A stretch of 28,830 bases of DNA. Source: a virus. The translations under genes were made by a program, and so were the position numbers. The notes below the pieces were generated by a model. It did not search any database and was not told the DNA's origin. It saw only the letters and a program-made list of their open reading frames with translations. The stretch covers positions 1 to 28,830 of the IMG/VR virus record IMGVR_UViG_3300009159_006396; one strand, 5' to 3'. Positions 7,528 to 16,400 of this stretch are shown here, piece after piece; the stretch's first letter is position 1; each line of letters opens with the position of its first letter.

Positions 7528-10500
7528 TTAAGAAACCCCAATTCCGGGGGAGCTAGACCCTGCGCCAACAGATCCAGCAAACACCTTATTCGCTGAACCA
7601 ACGCTTCCCAATCCTTTAAACAAGGAAGCTTCTGAATTTATACTTTCAATTCTTAATTTTAGATATTTAGAATCAACTGGGTCTATTGGGTTTACATAAT
7701 CTCCTGTGGGAGGAACTTTTGTAGAGAAATCGACTCTTAAGTTCCTTCCATTCTTGGAAGGCTTTACTGTAGTAATTAAGAACCTCTTTCCATTATATCC
7801 AGTAGGGTAAAGGACAGAAGTCTTAAATTGTAAATCTATATCATTAAAATCAGCATCATCCGTTGAATATATTTGATCGTATCTGACGGTGAAGCTACTT
7901 TCTCCAACGTAAGCGTTTCCAGTTAAAACGATGTCTGCTATTCTGGCGAAGTTATTTGGATTTTGTATATTTAAGAAGGGTTGATCAGTCGTCTCGTAAA
8001 CTGCACCATAGTTGGCTAATCTCAAGTCTAATTTTTCACCAACTACAAAACCATTATCCAACGGGAAAGTTGTTGAAACAGTATAATAGCCATAATATTT
8101 AGAACCATCTCCACTCTGAGTTGCGAAGTTGTTTCCAGAGAAAATAAGGTTAGCTGAAGGATTTCTTAATATAAATCCAGAAGATGGATTTGGAACGATA
8201 GCATTATTTCCTTGCCAAAAATCTTGGTAATTACCAATTGGATTAACAAGTATATTCACTCCTGTAACTTGCCCTACATAAGGAGGCATGAACGAAACGA
8301 TAGCATCTATAGTAGGGACTCCTGCTCCGCCATTATTTAAACCAATGCTAACAGGAGAGAATGTATAACCAGCGCCTCCACTTACGATATTATAACCAGT
8401 AATGATGCCTCCGGGCTGATTGTAAAAATCTATTTTTGCTCGTTTTTTATTGAATTGAAATGTCGTTGCGAAGTCTTCTATTATTTGTCCATTAACTTTA
8501 GTAAAGAAGTTGACTCCTGTTAGGTATCTTACTCCTTCTCCATTAAAAGATATAACAGACCCATCCCAACCACTTACTTGAGTGCTTCCATCTAATCTAT
8601 AAGTTAAATTATTATTTAAATAAGCATCATTAACAGATATAAAAGGAATATAATTAAAGTTTCCAGTTACAGGATACTCTTCTCCCAAGTAAGTTTGTAG
8701 ATAGAACATTCCAGAAATTGGCCTTACGTCTTCAACGTCTTTACCGTGCATACCCTTTCCTGCCATTGATGGAGGATAGAATTTTAATTTACTATAATCT
8801 TTATAGATAACGCTACTACTCAAGTCTCTAGCGTCAGTCACTACTGAGATCCCAGATTTAAAATTTGCAGCTAAATAAGGGAAGTTTGGAGTTATTGTTC
8901 CAGAAGCGCCTCTTGCAAGAGTTGTTACGCCTTCAAATCTAATTCCTGTTACATAATTAAGATTAGCTCCAGTTAAGGTAATGAGTGATCGATATGTGCC
9001 AGTTGTAAGATTTAAAGCAGATGTCGAAATAGAAGGAGGTCTAATCGTTATTGTCTTATAAAGGTTGTCATCATCAAAGCTATTTCTTTGAAAGAAAATT
9101 TGACCACTGCCGATATAACCATCTAATGATATGGAGCTAAATCTTGCGTTAGTATCACCTATTCCAATAGCATCAGAACCGCTAAGAAGAAGTTCTAAAT
9201 CAGGAATTTGAGCAGAAGGATAATCGATAATATTTAAATTTCCAGATAATACACTATACCCGGTATAAGGTTGAGACATTCCAGACAGTGTTGAAATATC
9301 AATAGTTTGCATTCCTTGACAAATTAAATATTGACCTGTTTTATTCGTCAAGTTATTGAATCCGCTAATATAAAGGTCTCTTGTTTGAAAGGCGTGAGCA
9401 TTGATTCCTGTAATAATTATTCCATCTTGTGTCCTGTAGCTGTTAGCGTTTGAACCAGAGATAGTTGTACTTGGGGTAAACGAAGGGGAAAACCCTTTTA
9501 TTTCGACAGTAGTACCAGATCTTAAAAACCTAAACGCCCCTCGTTTTACGTCTCTTGGAACCGAAACCAAAGCTCCTGTTGGAACGGGCGGAACAACATG
9601 TGGATATTTTATTATTTCATTATTGAATCCAACACCATAAATTTCAAAACCACTTAAGTTATTGCCTGACAAACTTATTTGATCTCCAAAATAAGCAGAA
9701 TTAGGAGTAATTTTTAAAATACTAGGATTTATAAAATTAAAGGAATCCGTTGTGGTAACTCTACTACTTCCGTTTACAACTATAGGGCCATCTTCAATAT
9801 CGAAAACGTCGTAAGGAATATAAAAACTTAAACCATTAATAGTTTTTGCTCCGAAACTAGTAATTTTTCTAAACGCACCACCTTGCCTACCCAACTCTAC
9901 AGAAGTCACCGTATTGAAAAATTTACCAGACATATTAATTAAAGTGCCCACAGTTCCAGTAGTCGGAGAGAAGCCGTCAACAATTAGAGTACCTGTTTTT
10001 ATAGAAAGTCCACTTGGGTATGTATAGACATAGTAATCTGAATTAATAATTAAACTTTCTCCGCTCTGAGCTAAATCAGGAACTGTAAATGTAAATGCTT
10101 GATCAAATTCAGACCCACTTCTAAATATATTGTAATTACTAACTCCATAACCGCCTATAGTTATAGAATTTACATAATAAATATTATTTCCATATCCAGT
10201 AGCTGGCTGACCTTGCTCTAATAAAGATGGATATATTCCCGTAATTACAGGTGTCTTTAAAAATGTAAAGATCTTATCAAAACCCCCAGTAATTGTTGAG
10301 TTAAAGTTGTTTAATACAGGGTTACTTTTCCTAATCGAAGACAAGTTTGGAGTGGTTACGCTTAAATATCCGAAGCTCCTAACGGTGTCGTCAAATAAAC
10401 CTGCATTAGCATGTATTAAAATTTCAGTATTAATATTATTTTTCGCTCTTCTGATTGGAACAAAATTTGAATACTGATAAGGATCTTCTCTTACTACTCT

Positions 10501-13071
10501 AATTTCATCTATATACCCACTCCAATATTTGGCCGAAGTATTTGCGTAATCTCTTCCGATATAGATGTCAAATACTGAATTGCTTGCTGCGGGACTCGTT
10601 GTCCCTATTCCAACATTTCTATCATTATTTAAACTAAAATCAAGATTAGAATTGACAGCAATATCATAAGGCGATTGGTCTCCAGTTAAGTGAATTGGAA
10701 GGCCATTTAATAATATTTTTCCACTAACTTTATTTTGATTTATATAGCTCTTTGAAATAGACAAATGGTTCCAATCTAATTCATTTATTTGTCCAGAAAA
10801 ATTAGGAGAAAAACCATTCCAATCAATTCCAGATACTATCAACTTGTTGGAAGTGATAAACACATTTAAGCCATTTTGGCTCCCTATTAAATATTTTTTA
10901 TCAGAAGCAGAGAAATTTACTAAGGGTTTAAAATCTAATTCAATTGCAAAACTCTTCCCATAGCTTAAAGGAATATTTGGAGATTGGCCCGTTATTGAAA
11001 ATTTAACATAAGGTCCGGGACTGCCAGAAAATAAGAAGCTTCTGTCATCAAATTTAGAAGTATTATTTTTTATCAGTACAGAATTGGAAACTTCTAATGA
11101 TTTTTGATTTCTGAATGTTGATTGATAAGAATAACTATTTGCATTTTCATTTGCATCGACTACTGAATTAACATCCCCAGTATCTTGAAATAAAAATTGA
11201 GAATCTGGATAAATATTATGCCCAAGAACTTCGATGTTTCCACCAATATAATGCTCAAAAGTTGATAGATTTTTAATTACAGGGGAACCTCTTATAATTT
11301 CAAAATTTTTGAATATGAAATTCCTATCCCCTGTATTCTGAAGAGTGATATCGTAACATCCAGCGTCTGCGTTTGTGCCAGTAAAAGTTAAACTAGTGTT
11401 ACTATTATTTTTTACAAAAGCAGAAATAGGAAAACTCTTGTTATGAATTCCATAATTATAGTCTTCTACATAACCAGAAATGTCTTGTATCTTTGATAAT
11501 TTATTTCTGTTCCCTCTATAATCATAATCAGAATAATTCCCTTGAAGCAGCAGAACAGTATTCGGAATATCGAACATCCCAGAACCAGTGAATACTTGAT
11601 TAATGCTGTTATATAATCCTACGCCTTTAACAATTCTAAAATCTTCTATATATCCAGAAAATGGATTAACCCCATAAGTAGCATAAGAACCTACATTATG
11701 AGTTCCAATGAATAATCCGCTACCTGCTGTGATACTATAAGGAGTTGCCGCTGACACTGTTGCGAAACTCTGTCTATTGTTACCACTGATGGCATAGAAA
11801 GTATCGCCATTAGCAGATGTTCTAGAAATTAATACTTTAGTCCATTGATTGGCCGGAATTAAAGAAGTAGCTATATTAAATTTTGCAGTATTGCTTGCAA
11901 AAAAAGTCCAATTAGTACTTCCAGCATCTTTATAAAAATAAAAACCATTTCCGTCCCACCCTTGGTCTTGGAACATATCAATTCTTGGGGTTGAAGTGTA
12001 CGGCAATGGATTGACTAAAAATTCAATAGTAAACGGGCCTGTTCCAAAACTAAAGTCTCCTCCAGAAGGAGAAGGTATCTGCAAGTAAGAACTTCCGCTG
12101 AATAATAAAGACCTTCCAAATATGCCAACTTGAGAACTCCTAACTCCGCTATTTAAAATTGTCTTAGGCTGTCTATAATTTAATCCGCTTAAAATAATAC
12201 CTGTGACGTTTCCAAAATTTTTTCCTATAGCTATATTAGACTCACCAGAATTTAAATAATAATTTAAAGCATTAAACACCACAGGAGCTTTAAGGACCGT
12301 AATTTGATTTTTAGAAGTAAAAGAGGTATTATCTTTAGAATTTATTGTTACGAATCCTGCATTAGCGTTTGAAGGGACTATTCCAGAAATCACATCTCCT
12401 GCCCCTGTGAAAAGAGCGGTTACAAAACCAGTGATATTATCATCTACAGAAGTAGTGAAATTTACAGGAAAATAAGATTGGTCAACATAGGCTATATTAA
12501 AATTTTTACCAGAAATCTTTAATAAATCTCCTTCATAAGGAAGATTATCGCTAAATCCACTAATAAAAATTCTACCAAAAAAATCAAACGAACTAGAAAC
12601 GCGCACTATTCCAGTATTATTATATCCACTTATTGTAATTGGACCTGTCGTGTATCCGCTTGGGATCTTAACTAATAAAACGCCACTATCTGGTTGATAA
12701 GAAATATTTGTACCAGTAATATTATTAAATGCTACATATCGAACTCCACTTAATGACTTCCCACTAATAGCTACAAATTCTCCAACTTCTTGAGTTGAAG
12801 GAATAACCGCATCTAATCTTGGAATTGGAAAAAAATCAACCCCACTAACATACATTGGAGCAGAGAGCGTAGCTCCAGTAATAAAATAAAAATTAGCTTG
12901 CCCTAAAATTATATTTTCTGGGACGTTGAACTCTATGTATTCAGGAGAGCCATCATAGTAAGAAAAATCAATAAATCCAGCACCGGGGACTTGCAAGCCA
13001 CTAACGGCATAAAGACCTGCGCCCGTGACGCGCATTCTTTGATTTATTAAACCTGTATTGTAACTTGGCAT
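7528..13071 (-). CDS. Giant IPT/TIG-repeat structural protein with two LamG lectin-like domains
   Basis: 1847 residues, almost entirely beta-type. IPT/TIG (Ig-like) units recur, for example near 84-165, 168-255, 940-1015, 1028-1115, 1116-1190 and 1345-1430, each beginning with a P-x-I/F-x-x-x-x-P-type strand and a GxxxxISG turn (VGEFVAISGKSLSGV, VGTLINMSGKFFNTV, FGDQISLSGNNLSGF). Two concanavalin A/LamG-like domains interrupt them: about 310-500 (SGYIEDFRIVKGVGLY at 472-487) and about 675-875 (SGYIDEIRVV at 851-860). A GGAGYTFSP motif lies at 1565-1573. No signal peptide or membrane helix is seen. The ATG has a GAAGGA ribosome binding site and is one base from the upstream stop. It is the last gene of a tail-type operon, so a virion decoration, tail fibre or adhesion role is inferred; no enzymatic motif was seen. 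Confidence 0.8.
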   Translation of the reverse strand: MPSYNTGLINQRMRVTGAGLYAVSGLQVPGAGFIDFSYYDGSPEYIEFNVPENIILGQANFYFITGATLSAPMYVSGVDFFPIPRLDAVIPSTQEVGEFVAISGKSLSGVRYVAFNNITGTNISYQPDSGVLLVKIPSGYTTGPITISGYNNTGIVRVSSSFDFFGRIFISGFSDNLPYEGDLLKISGKNFNIAYVDQSYFPVNFTTSVDDNITGFVTALFTGAGDVISGIVPSNANAGFVTINSKDNTSFTSKNQITVLKAPVVFNALNYYLNSGESNIAIGKNFGNVTGIILSGLNYRQPKTILNSGVRSSQVGIFGRSLLFSGSSYLQIPSPSGGDFSFGTGPFTIEFLVNPLPYTSTPRIDMFQDQGWDGNGFYFYKDAGSTNWTFFASNTAKFNIATSLIPANQWTKVLISRTSANGDTFYAISGNNRQSFATVSAATPYSITAGSGLFIGTHNVGSYATYGVNPFSGYIEDFRIVKGVGLYNSINQVFTGSGMFDIPNTVLLLQGNYSDYDYRGNRNKLSKIQDISGYVEDYNYGIHNKSFPISAFVKNNSNTSLTFTGTNADAGCYDITLQNTGDRNFIFKNFEIIRGSPVIKNLSTFEHYIGGNIEVLGHNIYPDSQFLFQDTGDVNSVVDANENANSYSYQSTFRNQKSLEVSNSVLIKNNTSKFDDRSFLFSGSPGPYVKFSITGQSPNIPLSYGKSFAIELDFKPLVNFSASDKKYLIGSQNGLNVFITSNKLIVSGIDWNGFSPNFSGQINELDWNHLSISKSYINQNKVSGKILLNGLPIHLTGDQSPYDIAVNSNLDFSLNNDRNVGIGTTSPAASNSVFDIYIGRDYANTSAKYWSGYIDEIRVVREDPYQYSNFVPIRRAKNNINTEILIHANAGLFDDTVRSFGYLSVTTPNLSSIRKSNPVLNNFNSTITGGFDKIFTFLKTPVITGIYPSLLEQGQPATGYGNNIYYVNSITIGGYGVSNYNIFRSGSEFDQAFTFTVPDLAQSGESLIINSDYYVYTYPSGLSIKTGTLIVDGFSPTTGTVGTLINMSGKFFNTVTSVELGRQGGAFRKITSFGAKTINGLSFYIPYDVFDIEDGPIVVNGSSRVTTTDSFNFINPSILKITPNSAYFGDQISLSGNNLSGFEIYGVGFNNEIIKYPHVVPPVPTGALVSVPRDVKRGAFRFLRSGTTVEIKGFSPSFTPSTTISGSNANSYRTQDGIIITGINAHAFQTRDLYISGFNNLTNKTGQYLICQGMQTIDISTLSGMSQPYTGYSVLSGNLNIIDYPSAQIPDLELLLSGSDAIGIGDTNARFSSISLDGYIGSGQIFFQRNSFDDDNLYKTITIRPPSISTSALNLTTGTYRSLITLTGANLNYVTGIRFEGVTTLARGASGTITPNFPYLAANFKSGISVVTDARDLSSSVIYKDYSKLKFYPPSMAGKGMHGKDVEDVRPISGMFYLQTYLGEEYPVTGNFNYIPFISVNDAYLNNNLTYRLDGSTQVSGWDGSVISFNGEGVRYLTGVNFFTKVNGQIIEDFATTFQFNKKRAKIDFYNQPGGIITGYNIVSGGAGYTFSPVSIGLNNGGAGVPTIDAIVSFMPPYVGQVTGVNILVNPIGNYQDFWQGNNAIVPNPSSGFILRNPSANLIFSGNNFATQSGDGSKYYGYYTVSTTFPLDNGFVVGEKLDLRLANYGAVYETTDQPFLNIQNPNNFARIADIVLTGNAYVGESSFTVRYDQIYSTDDADFNDIDLQFKTSVLYPTGYNGKRFLITTVKPSKNGRNLRVDFSTKVPPTGDYVNPIDPVDSKYLKLRIESINSEASLFKGLGSVGSANKVFAGSVGAGSSSPGIGVS
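7536..7550 (-). terminator. Weak candidate terminator at the end of the minus-strand operon
   Basis: On the minus strand a CCCC/GGGG stem with a loop of 6-7 bases lies inside the last codons of the 1847-residue gene and is followed by TTTCTTAA. The stem is only four GC pairs and the T-run is interrupted. It is listed because no other stop signal is visible where the two convergent gene blocks meet. Confidence 0.2.
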
Positions 13072-13072
13072 A

Positions 13073-14152
13073 TTATAGTCCTTCGAAAAATTTAGATAAT
13101 ATTATTTCGTTTTTATTCACGCTTGTTTTAAAGTTAAATATCGAAGAAGAACTCGTCTCTTCTGTATCTATTAGAATAGCAGCAGCACCTTTTAAAGAGG
13201 TAGGGGCTACGGCAGTAATTAAAGAAGTAGAAACCGGGTTAAAAGAAGTAGCCTCAGTATTACCAAAAAATATTTTTTTAACATTAATAAAATTACTGCC
13301 ATTTATAGTAACTGTCCCTCCGGGCAAAATAACTCTTGGCGTGAAATCGGTTATTACTGGTTTAAAATGTGAGAAATCTTGTTTTAATGTAAACTCTGAT
13401 CTTGCATAACCTTGAGTCTCTACAGAAGTTCTCTTTGAAGAGACTATCCCCGCAAAAGAAAGCGTATCTAAAGGCGCTGTTCCTGTTTGCAAAGAAATAG
13501 AAAAAGTACAAGGAACGCCAGAATAGGGAAGCGATACATTAAAATTATCTAATTCAAAAGAAAGAGACTGAGATCGCTTTCCTAAATACGCTCTACCACT
13601 TTGATCAAAAGTAGTTGCGCCTTCTTTATTATACTTCTGAACCTCTCTCTGGTATTGATAACTAAAATTAGTAAAATTATAACCATTTGAATCAAAAGGC
13701 GTTCCATCTAAGTTGCCTGATAAATAAAAACTTGAGAAATTTAAAGGAGTGAATTCTGGCCTGTTAATAGGAGCAGTCGCAGAGAAGGCTCCTTTTAAAG
13801 GCTCGAAAACTTTAACTTCTACATCAACTTTAGCCAAAGAATCAGGAGATCCTTTTATAGAATAGTTTGTAATGTAGCCATTTTGGAAATACAAGCCGCA
13901 AAAATTTCCAGAAATTCCTTGTTCTGAATTAGCCCCTAATAGATATTCTTTTACGAAGTCTTTGCCTGTTAAGTAATAAGAAATTGAAAAACTAGTATCT
14001 ACTGTATCTTCGGCTATATAAGAATAAGAATTCTTTTTAAATTCTTCGTTGTAGACAGGAGTGTTAGATGAATCAAGAGACATGTTAACATTAGAGGCGA
14101 GGATATCAACGCCACTAAAGCTAAACGTACAATTTTTATAATTAAAAAACAT
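13073..14152 (-). CDS. Tail-tube-like protein paralog C with C-terminal IPT/TIG domain
   Basis: 359 residues. Residues 1-125 and about 130-262 look like two related beta-rich halves. The segment GLYFQNGYITNYSIKGSPDSLAKVDVEV (86-113) aligns by eye with FGFQSGYLSSYS ... PTVRANFEIY in the first gene of this operon. Residues about 263-343 are a clear IPT/TIG Ig-like domain (PVITDFTPRVILPGGTVTINGSNF ...). Two tube-like halves plus an Ig-like domain recall the layout of the phage T5 tail-tube protein pb6, so a tube or distal-tail role is inferred, not shown. The start is supported by an AAGGAG ribosome binding site 7-8 bases upstream. The stop is one base from the ATG of the giant TIG protein, so they are coupled. 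Confidence 0.6.
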   Translation of the reverse strand: MFFNYKNCTFSFSGVDILASNVNMSLDSSNTPVYNEEFKKNSYSYIAEDTVDTSFSISYYLTGKDFVKEYLLGANSEQGISGNFCGLYFQNGYITNYSIKGSPDSLAKVDVEVKVFEPLKGAFSATAPINRPEFTPLNFSSFYLSGNLDGTPFDSNGYNFTNFSYQYQREVQKYNKEGATTFDQSGRAYLGKRSQSLSFELDNFNVSLPYSGVPCTFSISLQTGTAPLDTLSFAGIVSSKRTSVETQGYARSEFTLKQDFSHFKPVITDFTPRVILPGGTVTINGSNFINVKKIFFGNTEATSFNPVSTSLITAVAPTSLKGAAAILIDTEETSSSSIFNFKTSVNKNEIILSKFFEGL

Positions 14153-14956
14153 TTAGAAACTCCTTTTTAATGATATTTTATTTTTAGCAAAATCGTCAAT
14201 ATTAATCGACAGATTAGAAGAATCGATCTTGCTTCCTGAAGTATTAATAATCATTATTGATTGATTGCCAAAAGTAGTTATGTTTATCTTGGCGTTCTCT
14301 GCTGTCGATAAATCTGTATTAGAGAAATTTGAATTAAAATTCTCTATGGTGAAATCAAACGTTTCTTCTCCAGCGGATAGATCAACTTGCCTTGGTCTTT
14401 GTTGGCCTACTGAGTAGATCGGGTTCCAATTGATAGAAATTCCATAGGCGAAGTCTAAAACATTATAGAGGGTGGCTGTTCCTGAGACTTTAGCGTTCCA
14501 CGAATGAGCTATCCCTGATCCACTAGCTAGGTTATTAATTGCAGTTTTATCATTAAGGCTTCCAGAAAGATTAGAAAAACTAGACAAAGAAACAGAAGCT
14601 TGTATTTTTGAGTTAGGATTTACTGTTAATGAATATCTAGAAGGATAAAAAGAGCCACTTACTCCTGCTAAAGCGACTTGAACAGGAATATTTATTTCAG
14701 GAAAGCTATTAGTAAAAATCCCTGTTTTTAGATAATCGAAACACTTGTATATAGGATCAGAGATATTTGGAAAATAAGTAAACTCAATATTAGTCTCATC
14801 TGCTTTAGTCTTAAACATCTGAGATGAGTTTTGTCTTCCGATTGCGTAAGTAGAATTTATACTCCTATTTACTGCAATAGAAGCGTTCTGAGCCAGAACT
14901 AAGCCTGACCCAAAACGCGAATTAAATACTACGTCACACTCATTAAAATATTTCAT
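14153..14956 (-). CDS. Tail-tube-like protein paralog B
   Basis: 267 residues, no enzymatic motif, rich in Ser/Asn/Thr. By eye it shares the layout of its two operon neighbours: an N-terminal beta region, a YSLTVNPNSKIQASVSLSSFS segment (108-128) matching the conserved mid-region of the first paralog, then a second half (about 150-260) with a similar strand order. I infer a structural tail protein of the same family, perhaps a tube or baseplate-adjacent ring component. It starts with ATG behind an AAGGA motif that overlaps the TAA stop of the preceding gene, and ends flush against the start of the next, both signs of an operon with coupled translation. It lacks the C-terminal TIG domain of paralog C. 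A specific role cannot be read from sequence. Confidence 0.55.
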   Translation of the reverse strand: MKYFNECDVVFNSRFGSGLVLAQNASIAVNRSINSTYAIGRQNSSQMFKTKADETNIEFTYFPNISDPIYKCFDYLKTGIFTNSFPEINIPVQVALAGVSGSFYPSRYSLTVNPNSKIQASVSLSSFSNLSGSLNDKTAINNLASGSGIAHSWNAKVSGTATLYNVLDFAYGISINWNPIYSVGQQRPRQVDLSAGEETFDFTIENFNSNFSNTDLSTAENAKINITTFGNQSIMIINTSGSKIDSSNLSINIDDFAKNKISLKRSF

Positions 14957-14965
14957 CCTTTTTCC

Positions 14966-15784
14966 TTATTTCAGATAACCCTTGTACCTTACCGTTATTC
15001 CTACAGGAGAATTTACACTAGCGGAGAAGTCTTCGGAAACGTCAATAAAATAACATAACGAACTTCCAAAATCAAAATTTACTGAATTTCCATTAAAGTC
15101 TTTAGTTTTAATGTAAAAATTACTAATGTTTTTTATGTTATACGATAAATCTGACAGTTTTTGCAAAGCGTAATTATCTTGAGCTATATTGAATTCGCAA
15201 CTGACCTCAAGAGGATAAATTGTTCTTACAGAAAATGGGGTTGAAGAGCCTAAATAATACGCAGGGCTTCTATTAGTATTAATATTAAGGTTGAAAGAAT
15301 TGACCCTATTTGTGATAAAATCATTAACTCCTATGTCTATTGAATTTGAGTTTACCAAAGATGTGGCGTTTGATTGATTAAAATTACCTTGAGAAGCTAT
15401 AGATCCAGCATCATTGTATATTTCAAAATTCGCCCTAACAGTTGGGACTTCTCCAATTTGAACTCCACAAGAGTAAGAACTCAAATATCCGCTTTGAAAT
15501 CCAAATAATATATTAGAACTTGGATTACTTTTCTTAGTAATGAATCCGTAGTTACCCGCTTCACCTGTACAAGCTAGAAAATCATTTGAAGTAGTCAATA
15601 GACTAGTTACAGACAAAGTAGCACCTTTCGCTCCTTCTGGAGTGTAAAAGCTGCTATTCATGCCAAGATACTTGGTATGTTGAACTGGCATTTGATAGGA
15701 AGCCTGAATATCCTGAACGCCATGAACTTGGCTTTGATTCAAGTAAAAATCCAAGTTCTGTTTATTTAGTCGAGATAATGCCAT
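14966..15784 (-). CDS. Tail-tube-like protein paralog A, first gene of the minus-strand operon
   Basis: 272 residues. The N-terminus (GVQDIQASYQMPVQHTKYLG, 22-41) resembles the start of phage tail-tube-type proteins, where a strand leads into a G-x-x-x-F loop. Two halves are visible: about 10-125 and about 148-272, each with a similar opening strand (SASYQ/NLNIN), a YLG turn (39-41 and 177-179) and a closing strand (PTVRANFEIY, PVGITVRYKG). The internal duplication suggests a trimer forming a pseudo-hexameric ring, known for the T5 tube protein; this is inference. It is the promoter-proximal gene, diverging from the gpM-like gene across a 57-bp spacer. Its own ribosome binding site is weak (AATAAG close to the ATG). 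Confidence 0.55.
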   Translation of the reverse strand: MALSRLNKQNLDFYLNQSQVHGVQDIQASYQMPVQHTKYLGMNSSFYTPEGAKGATLSVTSLLTTSNDFLACTGEAGNYGFITKKSNPSSNILFGFQSGYLSSYSCGVQIGEVPTVRANFEIYNDAGSIASQGNFNQSNATSLVNSNSIDIGVNDFITNRVNSFNLNINTNRSPAYYLGSSTPFSVRTIYPLEVSCEFNIAQDNYALQKLSDLSYNIKNISNFYIKTKDFNGNSVNFDFGSSLCYFIDVSEDFSASVNSPVGITVRYKGYLK

Positions 15785-15790
15785 CTTATT

Positions 15791-15821
15791 TTATTATTTA
15801 CACAAAAAAGTGTAATAATAA
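15791..15821. promoter_or_regulatory. Strong inverted repeat in the divergent promoter region
   Basis: In the 57-bp spacer between two divergent tail operons, TTATTA(t)TTACAC and GTGTAATAATAA form a 12-bp dyad with one bulged T around an AAAAAA loop. The core TTACAC-A6-GTGTAA is perfect. It must lie within or next to both promoters, so it could be an operator, a transcript 5' hairpin or an insulator between the two units. -10-like TAATAA and TAAAAT hexamers are present, but the AT-richness makes any promoter call weak. Confidence 0.5.
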
Positions 15822-15824
15822 GTT

Positions 15825-15841
15825 GGTAAAAGGTAAAAGGT
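15825..15841 (+). promoter_or_regulatory. Repeated AAAAGG ribosome-binding motif before the gpM-like gene
   Basis: GGTAAAAGGTAAAAGGT directly precedes the ATG at 15842. The first AAAAGG ends at 15833, about 8 bases from the start, an ideal Shine-Dalgarno distance; the second copy is too close to be used. This fixes the start codon of the first gene in the rightward tail-tip operon. Confidence 0.55.
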
Positions 15842-16396
15842 ATGTCTAGTTCGATTTTTAACATTAGTTCATGGAGCAGTTCTGCCATATATAATAAGCA
15901 TGATATTATCGTATACACAGATAATCGATATTATTACGCTAAAGCGGCGGTTCCCGCAGCCAATCCTCCCATCTATTCTAATGTAATATCTAATTCGGAT
16001 ACTTATTGGGGTGGTTTTTTCCAGCATCCAGTAGTAAAGAAAGACTATCCTTTATTTATTTGGAAGCCTTCATATCAAACTCAAGCGAATTTTGAGCCCA
16101 AAGTAGATGTAATAAAATACGGAGATGGTTACGAAAAAAGAGTAAGTGATCAAATTAACTTTAATCTGCTCAATTTTGAATTGAATTTTGACGGGTTAAC
16201 ATTAGACGAATGTACTGCTATCCTTCATTTTCTTAGTGCAAGGTCAGCGAAGGCAGCTTTTATATATTACCCATCTGCTCCCTATACTGTAGCGGCTACA
16301 GATGCTAAATTATTTGTTTGCAGAAAATGGGGATCATCTAATCCATTCTTCAATAATTTCTCTGTAAAAGCTACCTTCGAAGAAGTACCAGCATAA
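15842..16396 (+). CDS. Minor tail protein, lambda gpM-like, with N-terminal carbohydrate-binding-like module
   Basis: 184 residues. The gpM family core spans about 68-184: YPLFIWKPS (69-77), the signature KYGDGYEKR (92-100), DGLTLDECTAILHFL (117-131) and KLFVCRKWG ... SVKATFEEV to the end. In lambda, gpM acts in tail-tip assembly. The protein is longer than lambda gpM (109) because of an N-terminal extension (about 9-59) with the pattern W-x-S-S-x-x-Y-x-K-x-D-I-I-V ... YYYAK ... YW, typical of chitin-binding type CBM5/12 modules. A similar module is inserted in the next gene. The gene opens the rightward tail-tip operon; the gpL-like gene follows after four bases. Family call is strong; the module's glycan specificity is unknown. 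Confidence 0.88.
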   Translation: MSSSIFNISSWSSSAIYNKHDIIVYTDNRYYYAKAAVPAANPPIYSNVISNSDTYWGGFFQHPVVKKDYPLFIWKPSYQTQANFEPKVDVIKYGDGYEKRVSDQINFNLLNFELNFDGLTLDECTAILHFLSARSAKAAFIYYPSAPYTVAATDAKLFVCRKWGSSNPFFNNFSVKATFEEVPA

Positions 16397-16400
16397 TATT

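Noticed and set aside
10540-10630. NVGIGTTSPA stretch in the giant TIG protein resembling a motif upstream of S74 tail-fibre peptidases
   Set aside because: No S74 domain follows; the stretch sits within the second LamG domain and is likely coincidence.
13065-13409. 114-residue plus-strand open frame over the start of the giant gene and end of paralog C
   Set aside because: It lies antisense to a clear IPT/TIG domain, has no recognisable motif and its composition mirrors the coding strand.
15790-15818. Sigma70-like promoter hexamers (TTTATT and TAATAA) in the divergent spacer
   Set aside because: Matches are weak, many alternatives exist in this AT-rich spacer, and they overlap the dyad; a specific promoter cannot be defended.
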